Position numbers and translations under genes: made by a program. Below the pieces are notes generated by a model. The model ran no database searches and was not told the DNA's origin. It saw only the letters and a program-made list of their open reading frames with translations. A DNA stretch of 64,000 bases from Streptomyces mirabilis (lineage in GTDB: Bacteria; Actinomycetota; Actinomycetes; Streptomycetales; Streptomycetaceae). The stretch is from NCBI RefSeq assembly GCF_039503195.1, contig NZ_JBCJKP010000001.1:8122001-8186000 (forward strand), in the 5' to 3' direction. Below, piece after piece: positions 54,984-63,752 of this stretch (within the stretch, counting starts at the first letter, position 1; each line of letters starts with the position of its first letter).

Positions 54984-55713
54984 CGCGCTTTGGACCAGCA
55001 ACTCCGTCTTCCGGTCCGGTACTCAGCTCGGCCTCGACGGCAGGCCGGCGATCCTTGCGCGTAGGCGGGCCCAATGCCCGTTCGGAAGTCCTGATCGTTC
55101 CCATGACCAGCCGATCTACTCGGCTTCGGCGGGCCCAATTGGCGCCAGGATCAACGAGGTCGGAGTTCAAACGGTTGCGGAACACACGCCGGCGACGGGG
55201 GCGTGGTGTTCGCGACCGGACTCCTAGAATGCCGTCGGGGTGTCGTCTTCTAGCATGACCCCGTGATCACCGGTGACGTTCAGGAGTCCGAGGGAGGACA
55301 AGAAGCTGTGTCCCGCGACGCCGCTGAAGCCGAATACTTTCACGCCGCCTCGGGGCGTGGAGAGGGTCGTGAAGACGGGCTGCTCGTCGGATCACAAGGT
55401 GACGAGGCAGGCGAGAACGCTCACCCGGTTGCCGCTCTGGTGGAGCGGGCGGCCGACCTGGCCGAACCGATCAAGCCGTACTGACCCCGCGACACGTGTT
55501 GCGGCCCGCGCCGCTCATCGCCCACGCTCCCGCGCGCCGGACCGCGACGGACTGGGCGGTCTCCGAGGCATCGCGCCGCGCGTGCAGGTCGTCCGTCGTC
55601 CGGCCTGCAAGTTGGCTGCTCTCCAGGGTGTGACGCGCCGTAGGCAGGTAAGGAGGGAGGAGCGAGAGAGTGACGACAGCGGTCTTCAGCTGACCTGCGA
55701 CGGAGGGGGCCTC
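54984..55713. other. Long stretch without a supported gene
   Basis: A frame at 55263-55484 (GTG start) is open but has weak codon bias and no recognisable family. The right end, with CGGAGGGGGCC, is the ribosome site of the PRC-barrel gene. Nothing else seen. Confidence 0.45.
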
Positions 55714-56070
55714 GTGTTCGAGGCGCAAGACATCAGGGAATGGCGAGGCCACGACGTGGTCGACCACGAGCGGCACAAGATTGGCGTCCTGGAGGCGGTC
55801 TACGTCGACACGGCCACGGACCAGCCCGTGTTCGCAACGGTCACGGTCGGCCTGCCGACCCGGCACCGGCTGGTGTTCGTCCCCCTGGGCGACGCGACGG
55901 TCGGTCCCGGTTATCTGAAGGTCGCCTACGACAAGAAGCAGGTAAAGGAAGCGCCCTCGATCGGCACGGACGGCGAACTGCTCGCGGAGGACGAGAAGTC
56001 GGTCTTCGCGCACTACGAGCTCGCCTACCGCATGGGTGAGGGTGGCGAACGTCGCCTCGCCCGCCGCTGA
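55714..56070 (+). CDS. PRC-barrel domain protein
   Basis: 118 residues from a GTG (FEAQDIREWRGHDVVDHERH). The PRC-barrel fold covers about 3-85, with KIGVLEAVYVDTATDQPVFA and HRLVFVPLGDATVGPGYLKV; a C-terminal helix-rich end follows. PRC-barrel proteins bind RNA or partner proteins; small actinobacterial ones are often stress-induced. A strong CGGAGGGGG ribosome site is in front. It is likely co-transcribed with the small hydrophobic gene after it. Confidence 0.9.
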   Translation: MFEAQDIREWRGHDVVDHERHKIGVLEAVYVDTATDQPVFATVTVGLPTRHRLVFVPLGDATVGPGYLKVAYDKKQVKEAPSIGTDGELLAEDEKSVFAHYELAYRMGEGGERRLARR

Positions 56071-56107
56071 TGCCCCCAACAACGTCTCCCACCATGAGGT
56101 GACACCA

Positions 56108-56275
56108 ATGGCTCTCTTCCTCCTGCTGGTTATTGTGGCCATCGTGCTCGGCATCATCGGTGTGGTGGCGAAGGGCCTGTTCTATCTGTTGGTCATCGGC
56201 GTGTTGGTTCTGGTCGCCGACCTCGTCCTCATCGGCCTGCGCCTGGGCCGCCGCCGCAGGCATCTTCCCCGGTGA
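56108..56275 (+). CDS. Small hydrophobic membrane protein
   Basis: 55 residues: two closely spaced hydrophobic helices (ALFLLLVIVAIVLGIIGVVA and LFYLLVIGVLVLVADLVLIG) and a basic tail (LRLGRRRRHLPR). A family of such 'hydrophobic proteins' is common in Streptomyces next to PRC-barrel or stress genes; the function is unknown. The ATG at 56108 follows GAGGTGACACC and lies 37 bases after the PRC-barrel stop. A longer frame starting upstream would overlap that gene and is less likely. Confidence 0.75.
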   Translation: MALFLLLVIVAIVLGIIGVVAKGLFYLLVIGVLVLVADLVLIGLRLGRRRRHLPR

Positions 56276-56351
56276 CGCGGTCGGCCGGTCAAGCGCCCCG
56301 GGCCGCCGGCCCGGGGACCGGACGTAGCGCGGTGTCGGAGCAGTCGTCGAG

Positions 56352-57300
56352 TCAGTGCCCGGGAGTGGTCCGTCCCGCCCTGGACGGTCGTGAGGCGTCG
56401 GTGAGGTCGGTGCCGGTGGCGTCGACCCGCTGAGAGTGGTTGGTGCCGTGCCAGTCCAGGCACATGACGGTCGCGTCGTCCTGCAGGTGGCCGTCGTTGG
56501 CGTCGACGATCGCCGCGATAAGCGTGCGGGCGGCCTCGCGGGGATGCAGCGCGCGGGCGCGCACGATCAGGTCCGACAGATCGACGCTGTTGGCGTTGCG
56601 CTCCAGCATGCCGTCGGTCAGCATCACCAGCCGGTCGCCCGGCCGCAGGTCCAACGACTGGACCCAGTAGGTGTGAGGGGCAGCGAAGCCGAACGGCGTA
56701 TCGATCTTCGGGGTGATCTCCCGCACCTGTCCGTTCCGCATCCGCAGCGGCCAGGGGTGCCCGGCGTTGATGAACTCGGTCGTGCCGTCGATCAGGCTGA
56801 TGCGCAGGAGCCGGCCGGTGACGTAGCCCTTGTGACCGTGTTCGCGCATGGCCTGGTCGGCCTGGCGGGGCCTGTTCGGCGAGATCGGCGTCGGCCCGCC
56901 GTGCCCGGCGCAGGGCGCCCACCGCGAGGGTGGCCAGCAGCGCGGCGTCGACATCGTGCCCCATGGCATCGGTGACGGAGAGCTGGACGGTGTCCCGGTC
57001 GATCACGTAGTCGAAGGTGCCACCCCCGACGTGGTCGGCCGGCTCCAGCGCGCCGGCGACCGCGAGCTGGGCGGCCTCGCACGCCAGCGACGCCGGAAGC
57101 AGCCGGTGCTGGATCTCCGCGGCCAGGCTCAGCGGGATGGTGCGCCGTCCCCATTGGTACACGTCGGTGAAGGACCGGTTCGCGATGACGATGTACGCCA
57201 GGGCGTACGCGGTCTCGCCGATCTCCCGCATCACCTCCGCGTCCGGCGCCGCGGGCAGGAAAAGTTCGAAAAGCCCGATGGCGTCCCCGCGGTTGGTCAC
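56352..57300 (-). pseudogene. SpoIIE-type PP2C phosphatase, truncated and frameshifted
   Basis: The N-terminal frame (GDAIGLFELFLPAAPDAEVM, then HRLLPASLACEAAQLAVAGA and HVGGGTFDYVIDRDTVQLSV) and the C-terminal frame (RQADQAMREHGHKGYVTGRL, then EFINAGHPWPLRMRNGQV and LRPGDRLVMLTDGMLERN) are split by an extra base in the four-G run at 56867-56870; removing it gives ADLAEQARQADQAMREHG. The 5' end is also cut off near 57390, where an integrase fragment begins on the other strand. If intact it would have dephosphorylated STAS proteins. Confidence 0.8.
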
Positions 57301-57443
57301 CGGGGCCGCTCTGCACGGCGGCGGACGGCGCCCGTCCCCTCCAGCACAACCGGTTCAAGGTCGAGCTGCTCAAGCGCAGTAGTCCTGTCCGATCCGATCA
57401 AGAAACTCCTCCCGAATACGAAGGGGCAGGTCCGCTATCGGTT

Positions 57444-58605
57444 GTGGTCGATGTAGGGGCCGATCCCGCGACCGGGAAGTGTAAGCAGTTGACCCGTACC
57501 TTCGGCACGCTGAGAGGAGCGAAGGTCGAGTACGCCCGCATCACGAACCGTCGCTACGAGGGGACGTTCGTCGAGCCCGACAAGATCACGGTGAACGAAT
57601 GGCTCGACCAGTGGCTCGACAGGAAGGCGGAGGACCTGGAAGAGAGCACCGTCTACACGATGACCCTGGGGCGTGTCCGGGGGAAGCTCGGGCACATCCG
57701 GCTTCAGGAACTGACCGAGGACCACGTCGAGGCGTGGATGAGGGGTGGGGGCTTCGGGAGGGACGCGTCGTGGTGGCAAGGCGGGCGCGGGCTTCGGGGT
57801 GACCTCGGTGGAGATGTCCCTGGCGCGGTTGAAGGAGGCGCTGAACCGGGCGGTGGCCCGGCGCCTGGTCGCCGCGAACGTTGCCCAGGAGGTCACGATC
57901 CCTCGGAAGGTACGCAAGGCGGAACGCAGGGCCAAGGCGGTGGTGCGGCCCTGGAACGTCGAAGAGGTTCATGCCTTCGTGCGCGCGGTGAAGGACGACC
58001 GCCTGTACGCGGCTCTCCTTCTGTCCCTCATGGGCCTGCGGCCGGCGGAGATCTGCGGTATGCGCTGGGCCGATGTCGACCTGGGCAAGGCCGCTCTGAC
58101 CGTTGCCAACACCCGAACGCTCATGGGGAACAAGACCGTGGTGGAGAAGGGCACGAAGTCTCTCGCCGGTGAGCGGCAGCTTCCTCTGCCCGATCTGGTC
58201 AGGGAGGCCCTGAAGTGCTTCGAAAACAATCAGCTGGCCGAGAAGCTGGTGGCGAGGGAAAGGTATGACGACAGCGGGTACGCGGTCGTGGACGAGCTCG
58301 GCAGAGCGCTCAACGGGCGGCAGCTGCGTGAGCGGGCGTACAGGGTCATGGACGAGCACGGGCTGCGGAGGGCGCGCTTGTACGGCGCTCGCGCGAGTTG
58401 CTTCACGTACCTGGCGAACAACGGGGTGCCGGACCACCTCCTTGCCCGATGGGCCGGGCACACCGGCGTCAGGACCACGAAGCGCTGGTATGTGAAGCCG
58501 GATGTGGAGGATCTTCGTCCGGCGGCGGATGCATGGGGAGGTCTGGCGTGCGTCCCCGACCCCGATCCCGCAGAGAATGTGAGATGTGGGAGCGTGAGGG
58601 AGTGA
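57444..58605 (+). pseudogene. pSAM2-like tyrosine integrase, truncated and frameshifted
   Basis: The first frame gives an AP2/Arm-like and core-binding part (TVNEWLDQWLDRKAEDLEES, then LGHIRLQELTEDHVEAWM). The second frame, after a shift in the G-rich run near 57742-57750, gives VTSVEMSLARLKEALNRAVA and a catalytic domain: SLMGLRPAEICGMRW (R), VVEKGTKSLAGERQLPL (K), then LYGARASCFTYL where family members have H-x-x-R, and WAGHTGVRTTKRWYV (H and Y). The HxxR histidine is a tyrosine here. N-terminal residues are also missing. It appears to be an inactive relic of an integrated element. Confidence 0.75.
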
Positions 58606-58709
58606 GTGAGAAGAACGTCGAAACCCTCCAATACCGCTTTGACGGGCCAGAAGACGCCCCGGTCCTGATCCTCGGTCCCTCACTGGGCACCACCTGGCAC
58701 ATGTCGTAG
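58602..58709 (+). pseudogene. N-terminal fragment of 3-oxoadipate enol-lactonase (PcaD)
   Basis: From a GTG that overlaps the integrase stop the frame reads VETLQYRFDGPEDAPVLILG, then PSLGTTWHMS and a stop. This matches the first ~30 residues of PcaD-type lactonases (family consensus LxYxxxGPxDAPVLVLGPSLGTTxxMW). The remainder is absent. The gene was probably cut when the integrase-bearing element inserted or was deleted. PcaD belongs to the protocatechuate branch of the beta-ketoadipate pathway. Confidence 0.65.
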
Positions 58710-58824
58710 AACCCGTCCTGGGGCGTCCAGTTGGTCCAGGACGGGCGCGTAAGTCCAGGTCAGAGTGCTGTGATGTGAGGGCGTCCGTGAGGTTCGTGAT
58801 CGGGACGTGACAGGAATCGCGCTA

Positions 58825-58860
58825 CAGAACCCCGCTGGCTCGACCCGACCGGGGGTTCTG
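58825..58860. terminator. Hairpin CAGAACCCC/GGGGTTCTG
   Basis: Nine-base inverted arms flank an 18-base loop that can pair further. It looks like a terminator, although no intact gene now precedes it. Confidence 0.45.
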
Positions 58861-60263
58861 CGTTGTGCTGCATCGGGTCGGCCCGTGCTCGTCGCGGTGC
58901 GAAGGCAGGGGGAGGCGCGAGGTCTGGGAGTCCAGCAACACCCGCCTCCCGGGTAACGTCTGCGCGCGTTTCCTGTGAGGTGCGGTTGCGGAATACGGCT
59001 GAGGGACCGGGAGAGGCGAAGGGGTGGGGTGTGACCTCCGGAGCGATATGCCCCGGGCCGCCACGTCTTAGCAGCTCGGATTCTGCCACGGTTCCAAGGT
59101 CGACGAGGGCCTCAGCCCACCCCCGTTTCGTCCTGGTGCAGTGCTGGCGGATGCCCTACGGAACGCTCACGCCGCCGCTGAACTGCGCCACGCGTGACCA
59201 GGCGTATCGCCTTCGACCGCAGCGCCTCCACCCGCGCCGGCACCACGTCCTGCGCGCAGTTGGTGCAGCGTCCGGCGCGGGTGAGCGATCATTTTTCGCC
59301 TACCGCTCTCCAGCGCTGGCTGCCGTGGTGGGCCCCGGTGACGCCGGTGAGGCTACGTTAGGTGATCAATCTGAGGAGTGTTACTCAGGTGACACTACTT
59401 TGAGTAGCTGATTTCTGCGTCTCCCGGCTTCTTTTGGGTAGAGGCAATTAAGAAACCTTGAGGGATGTATTCGGCCATCCGAGGCTCGCATGGTTGTGCG
59501 AGGATCTTCGGAGATGCGACTCTCTTGATCGAAAGAAAAACGGGTGAGGCGCGACAAATTTCGATGCCGCGCTTTCCCGCGGGGGACGGGGGTAGAGCTT
59601 GTTGGGTGTCGTGCCATACGTGATACTGTTGAACGGTGTAGTAGTCGACATTCAATGCAGTCAACGCGTCCTTGCTTGCCCGGTGGTGCTCGAATCAAAT
59701 TTGAGCTCGGCCGGATGTGCAGTCCGCCGTTGATGCGCATCGGCGGGTCGGCCGCAGAGCATCGATGAATTCCGCTTCGATCGCACGCTCTATCACCCGA
59801 TGGATCGAAGAGGTCGCGTTGTTTGCCGACGAGTGCGACACCGACCCGAGGCTTGCGAAGCGCCACGGGGATATCGCACCTGAGACCGCCTGATATTAGG
59901 CTTCAGGAAGGTGTCCTCAAAGCACTATTCCCGTTGCCTGCCCGGTGGCTGCGTTAGTCATTCGTCATCGCAGCGATCCGGATGGCGCGTCCGAGACCAA
60001 GACTCCAGTAGCGCCGGTGGATTCAGCGCGATAGAGACGGAGACATGCGGGCGTGGCTGAATCGGAGATCTCTCGGCAGATTTCGGTGTCATCTCGAGAT
60101 CGATTCCCGGCGCTACATAGCGGGGTCTCCTAAACGTGTGGCGACAGTGCGTGGACTGCGGATCTGCCAGGACGCCCAGCACACGCGTCGTGGAAACAAC
60201 CTTGGATTCCGGGCGGTCCACGCCCGGTGGCCTCACATGGGGCCCGTATGGAAGGAGAGCGCA
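58861..60263. other. Long non-coding or decayed region, partly A/T-rich, before the lasso cluster
   Basis: No gene supported with confidence over 1.4 kb. From about 59340 to 59800 the base composition is clearly lower in G+C than elsewhere and the frames lack the usual codon bias, suggesting foreign or non-coding DNA. Short frames (minus 59395-59664, plus 59765-59893) are unassigned. The last ~200 bases should hold the promoter of the lasso operon. Confidence 0.5.
59765..59893 (+). CDS. Possible 42-residue small protein
   Basis: An ATG-to-TGA frame giving SITRWIEEVALFADECDTDP and RLAKRHGDIAPETA. It is acidic with an amphipathic first helix. There is no clear ribosome site and no family. It is listed only because it stands in an otherwise empty region before the lasso cluster. 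Confidence 0.2.
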   Translation: MNSASIARSITRWIEEVALFADECDTDPRLAKRHGDIAPETA

Positions 60264-60407
60264 GTGGAGAACCAGCAGCAGCGCGAGGAGCCGTCGGTTC
60301 AGCGGGGCTACGAGCCGCCCGCGCTGACGGCAGTCGGGGAGTTTTCGGAGGACACGCTCGGCTTCGGCAGCGACCACTCCGACTTCCTCGGCAAGCAAGG
60401 CTGGTAA
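60264..60407 (+). CDS. Lasso peptide precursor
   Basis: 47 residues from GTG (GGAAGGAG in front). The leader contains the recognition motif YEPPALTAVGEF (Y-x-x-P-x-L-x-x-x-G-x-F), which binds the RRE protein, and ends SEDTL with the near-invariant Thr at position -2. The predicted core is GFGSDHSDFLGKQGW: Gly1 would form an isopeptide bond with Asp8, leaving a seven-residue tail. The ring start GFGS and Asp8 recall sungsanpin (as I remember, GFGSKPIDSFGLSWL). No cysteines are present, so it is a class II lasso peptide. Maturation genes follow immediately. Confidence 0.9.
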   Translation: MENQQQREEPSVQRGYEPPALTAVGEFSEDTLGFGSDHSDFLGKQGW

Positions 60408-60434
60408 GAGGCCGACCGACGCTGACGGAGTGAC

Positions 60435-62249
60435 ATGAACACCGGGTTCGTCGTCCTGCCCGACGGTTGTCCCACCGACCCCACGTGGCTCTTCGAGTCG
60501 CCACAGGTCATGACCCACCCCTCGGGCAAGCCCTGGCTGGTCGGCCGGTGGGATGCGGACGAAATAGTTCGGGTCCAGGCGGGCTCGGTATGTGCGGTGG
60601 TGATCGGACACTGTCCGGTCACCACCGCACGGCTCATCCGGCTTGTCGAACGTGTGCAGTCGCCGTCCGATGCCAGTGCGCTGGCCCGGGAACTGCCCGG
60701 CAGCTACCACCTGATCGTCGCCTCTCCCGAGGGGACGACTGTCCGGGGCACCATCACCGGCCTGCGCCAGATCTTCCACACCCGGGTGAACGGACATCCC
60801 GTCGCGTCGGACCGCCCCGACACCTTGGCGCTGCTGACCGGCGCAGGCGTGGACGAAGGCGTACTAGCGGCACGGCTGGCGACCGGCGGCCTCCTCCCTG
60901 CTCCACTCGGTACTGCCAGCGTCTGGTCCGGGATCCGCACCGTCTCGGACGATCACTGCCTGCTCATCACGGGCGGCCGCGCGCAGGAAATCCCCTGGTG
61001 GCGGCCGCCGGAGCCCGAAGTCCCGCTGGAACAGGGCGCGTCGGCGGTCTACGCCGCACTCGAGGAAGCCGTAAGCGGCCGCACCGTCGGCCACGGGCTG
61101 CTGAGCGCCGACCTGTCCGGCGGCATGGATTCCACCGCCCTATGCTTCCTCGGCGCCCGGAGGACCCCCGACCTGCTCACCTTCCGATGGGCCGAGTCGG
61201 ACTCGGGAAACGACGACGCGGCCTTCGCGGCGCATTCGGCGGCCTTGCTGGAACACGCCTCCCACATGGTCGTGGCACAGCACGAACTGCCCGCCCTGTT
61301 CGCGCACCCCGCTGCCCTGGCGGACACCGAACAGCCGTACCTATTCACGCGGACCTTGGCGCGTATGAAACACACGGCTGGTCTTCTCTCCGAACGGGGC
61401 TCGCGGGCGCACCTGGCCGGGCACGGCGCGGACGAACTGTTTGGCAGACTCCCCGGATATCTGCACCGGCTGCTGCGCCGGCGCCCCCGGCTCGCGGTGC
61501 GCCACCTGCGCGGCTACCAGGCCCTCAATCGCTGGCCCTTGCGCGGGACGCTTGCCGAGCTCGGCCGCGCGAATTCCGTAGGCGACTGGTGGTGCGACCA
61601 GGCCGAGTCTCTCACCGACCCGGCTCCGGCGCCCCGGCACCCGCCACTGGGCTGGGGCCTGATGCCGCTGCGTGCTCCGGTCTGGGTGACGGACGCAGCG
61701 GTCGACGCCGCCAGGTCGGAGCTGCGGAAGACGGCCGACATCGCCCGCCCCTTCGCTGCTGATCGCGGCCAGCATCAGTTCCTGGTGGCCCTGCGGGCGA
61801 CGGCGCCGGCGTACCGGCAGTTCGCCGGACTCTTCGGCCAGGCGGGAATCCGGCTTCACCAGCCCTACCTGGACGACCGAGTCGTGGAGGCCGCTCTGGC
61901 CGTACGCGTGCACGAGCGTTGCACCCCATGGGAGTACAAGCCCCTGCTGGCCGCGGCCATGCGAGATGTCCTGCCCGAACGCGTCCGCGCCCGAACCACC
62001 AAGGGCTCCTTCGACGAGGATCTTCGTGTCGGGCTCAGCCGCAGCCTTGACGAACTCCTGGAACTCTTCGCGGACTCGGAACTCGCCAAGGCCGGCCTGA
62101 TCTCGGCAGACGCGGTCCGCACCCAGCTGCTCACCCCCCAGGGCAACCTGAGCAGGAACTTCGCCATCGAGCAGCTCCTTGGCTGCGAAACCTGGTTCCG
62201 CGCCGCACGCCACCTCGCACGAAACGAAAGGCGGCACAAACGAACGTGA
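60435..62249 (+). CDS. Lasso peptide macrolactam synthetase (asparagine synthetase-like)
   Basis: 604 residues. The N-terminal glutaminase-like domain lacks the Cys2 nucleophile (it begins MNTGFVV), as usual for lasso cyclases. The ATP-pyrophosphatase domain has the P-loop LSGGMDST (227-234) and HGADELFGRLPGYL. It adenylates the Asp8 side chain of the core and forms the lactam with Gly1. It starts 27 bases after the precursor stop; its stop overlaps the RRE gene (GTGA). Confidence 0.95.
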   Translation: MNTGFVVLPDGCPTDPTWLFESPQVMTHPSGKPWLVGRWDADEIVRVQAGSVCAVVIGHCPVTTARLIRLVERVQSPSDASALARELPGSYHLIVASPEGTTVRGTITGLRQIFHTRVNGHPVASDRPDTLALLTGAGVDEGVLAARLATGGLLPAPLGTASVWSGIRTVSDDHCLLITGGRAQEIPWWRPPEPEVPLEQGASAVYAALEEAVSGRTVGHGLLSADLSGGMDSTALCFLGARRTPDLLTFRWAESDSGNDDAAFAAHSAALLEHASHMVVAQHELPALFAHPAALADTEQPYLFTRTLARMKHTAGLLSERGSRAHLAGHGADELFGRLPGYLHRLLRRRPRLAVRHLRGYQALNRWPLRGTLAELGRANSVGDWWCDQAESLTDPAPAPRHPPLGWGLMPLRAPVWVTDAAVDAARSELRKTADIARPFAADRGQHQFLVALRATAPAYRQFAGLFGQAGIRLHQPYLDDRVVEAALAVRVHERCTPWEYKPLLAAAMRDVLPERVRARTTKGSFDEDLRVGLSRSLDELLELFADSELAKAGLISADAVRTQLLTPQGNLSRNFAIEQLLGCETWFRAARHLARNERRHKRT

Positions 62250-62515
62250 GCGTCACTTTTTCCCTTAATCCGCAGGTATCCCTCGCTGAGACGGACGACG
62301 GAGCTGTACTTCTCCATGAACGCACCGGTCGCTACTGGCAGTTGAACACCACCGGGATATCTGTCCTCCGCAGCCTGACCAGTGGTCAGACCTGCGAGCA
62401 AGCGGCTCAGACCCTCGCCTCCCAGCATGCTATTTCCGCGATGCACGCTCGCAACGACATTGCGGCTCTCCTGGCGTCCCTGCGCTCGGCGGACCTGCTA
62501 CGGGAGAGCCGATGA
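62246..62515 (+). CDS. Lasso peptide leader-binding protein (PqqD-like RRE, B1)
   Basis: 89 residues, a PqqD-like RiPP recognition element: VSLAETDDGAVLLHERTGRY, then WQLNTTGISVLRSL and the helical region ARNDIAALLASLRSADLL. It binds the YxxPxL motif of the precursor leader and delivers it to the protease. It overlaps both neighbours by four bases, so the three maturation genes are tightly coupled. Confidence 0.93.
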   Translation: MSVTFSLNPQVSLAETDDGAVLLHERTGRYWQLNTTGISVLRSLTSGQTCEQAAQTLASQHAISAMHARNDIAALLASLRSADLLRESR

Positions 62516-62952
62516 GCATCCCAGTGGCGCTGTCCCGCAGTGATCGGCTGCCGCCGCACCGCCGAGTGGTTCCTCTCTTGGCTGTGTCCGTCGCCGGGAT
62601 CCTCAGCAGGCTCTCTCCATCCAAGCTGCGCGCGGTACTGGAGTTCGCCCGCCGCCGTGCCGCCCCGGCCACCGCGGACCAGGCTGCGGCGGCACGCACA
62701 GCCGTGGTCGCGGTCAGCCTGCGATGCGCAGGACAGGCATGCCTGCAGCGCTCGGTGGCAACCGCCCTCCTGTGTCGGGCGCGCGGTACCTGGCCCACGT
62801 GGTGTACGGGCGTCCGTACGAATCCTTTCTCGGCCCATGCTTGGGTCGAAGTCGAGGGAGTCCCTGTCGGAGAACCGTATCCAGCCGGCCACTTCCGGAC
62901 CCTCCTGACGGTCGGGCCTGCCGAAGGCTCGCCTCCGAAGCGGTCGCAATAA
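62512..62952 (+). CDS. Lasso peptide protease (transglutaminase-like, B2)
   Basis: 146 residues. The cysteine protease signature is RCAGQACLQRSVATALLCRA with catalytic C77, and PFSAHAWVEVEG with H109. The third acidic residue is probably within VEVEG; family members often have Asp there. It cleaves the leader after Leu-1 to free Gly1. The C-terminus PAEGSPPKRSQ is short. It is the last recognisable gene of the cluster: no ABC transporter gene (D) follows. Confidence 0.93.
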   Translation: MSIPVALSRSDRLPPHRRVVPLLAVSVAGILSRLSPSKLRAVLEFARRRAAPATADQAAAARTAVVAVSLRCAGQACLQRSVATALLCRARGTWPTWCTGVRTNPFSAHAWVEVEGVPVGEPYPAGHFRTLLTVGPAEGSPPKRSQ

Positions 62953-62999
62953 GGTCGGGAGCATTCGGTGGTGTGATCGACTGCGGATAGGCTTGTTGC

Positions 63000-63479
63000 A
63001 TGAAGGAGCGGTTGCGGGGCAAATGGGGGAGCCTGCCACGGTGGGCACGATGGGTACTTGTGGTGTACCTGATCGGTTTCGCTGAAGGTACGTGTGCTCA
63101 CATCAGCGATTTGGTACGTGGTGGAATCCATGCTTATGCAGCGTTTCCACACGCGTTCATGCGGGTGTTTTTCGTAAGCCTTGTCTTCCTCGATCCGCTG
63201 GTCGTGGTGCTGGTGGGCCTCGTGAGGCGGAGTGGTATCTGGTGGGGGAGCGGTGTGATGACACTGGACGTCGCCGCGAACTGGATCAGCAACTGGCCGT
63301 CTGTGAAGGCGGACCCGACGCAGCTGCTGCAACCGGTGGGGCTGACAGCTATCACCCTGTTCGGCCTGTTTGTACTGGTGTCATGTTTGCCTTTGCTGTG
63401 CGCAATGAAGAATGCAGTCGAGTCGGCGTCTCACATGGAGGATCCGAGGAGCAGGCTCGACGCAACGAGAGTCGAATAA
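63000..63479 (+). CDS. Predicted four-helix membrane protein
   Basis: 159 residues with four hydrophobic segments (about 17-35, 55-75, 82-98, 112-135): WARWVLVVYLIGFAEG, AFMRVFFVSLVFLDPLVVVL, MTLDVAANWISNW and LTAITLFGLFVLVSCLPLL. It resembles an uncharacterised streptomycete membrane family. It follows the lasso protease by 47 bases on the same strand but has a possible separate promoter (GATAGGCT just upstream), so a role in export or immunity is only a guess. Confidence 0.7.
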   Translation: MKERLRGKWGSLPRWARWVLVVYLIGFAEGTCAHISDLVRGGIHAYAAFPHAFMRVFFVSLVFLDPLVVVLVGLVRRSGIWWGSGVMTLDVAANWISNWPSVKADPTQLLQPVGLTAITLFGLFVLVSCLPLLCAMKNAVESASHMEDPRSRLDATRVE

Positions 63480-63655
63480 CCTGATTCGCGTCGATAACGG
63501 ACGTCCATCAGGCAAGCGTCTTCATTTCGCATATCTCGGGCGACCCATTCGTCCAACCAGAGCCTGTTGCAGAACGCCGTGGGCAGGCCAATTTCCTGCT
63601 GTGGCAGGGGTGTTGAGGGCTGAGCGGACCTGGGTGGTTTCTCGGTGAACAGGCC
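63480..63655. other. Intergenic stretch
   Basis: No gene seen; it precedes the insertion-sequence remnants. Confidence 0.4.
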
Positions 63656-63739
63656 GGATATCGTTGACGCGGACACACGGCTGATGGTGGCCGTGGCGCG
63701 GCCAGCGCCCGGATCACCAGGGACGCGCACTGGCGGCGC
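63656..63739 (+). mobile_element. Possible IS5-type transposase fragment
   Basis: RPDIVDADTRLMVAVARPAPGSP resembles the DDE core of IS5-like transposases (V-D-A-D-x-x-L-V-x-x-x-x-P-x-P-G). It is too short for certainty. Confidence 0.3.
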
Positions 63740-63752
63740 TCCAGCCTGACCC

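Noticed and set aside
55263..55484. 73-codon plus-strand frame with GTG start
   Set aside because: Weak third-position bias, no ribosome site, no homology recognised; may be decayed DNA.
59381..59866. 161- and 89-codon minus-strand frames in the A/T-richer patch
   Set aside because: No codon bias and no recognisable motif; frames are long by chance or very old. The start MTALNVDYYTVQQYHVWHD was considered but matched nothing I know.
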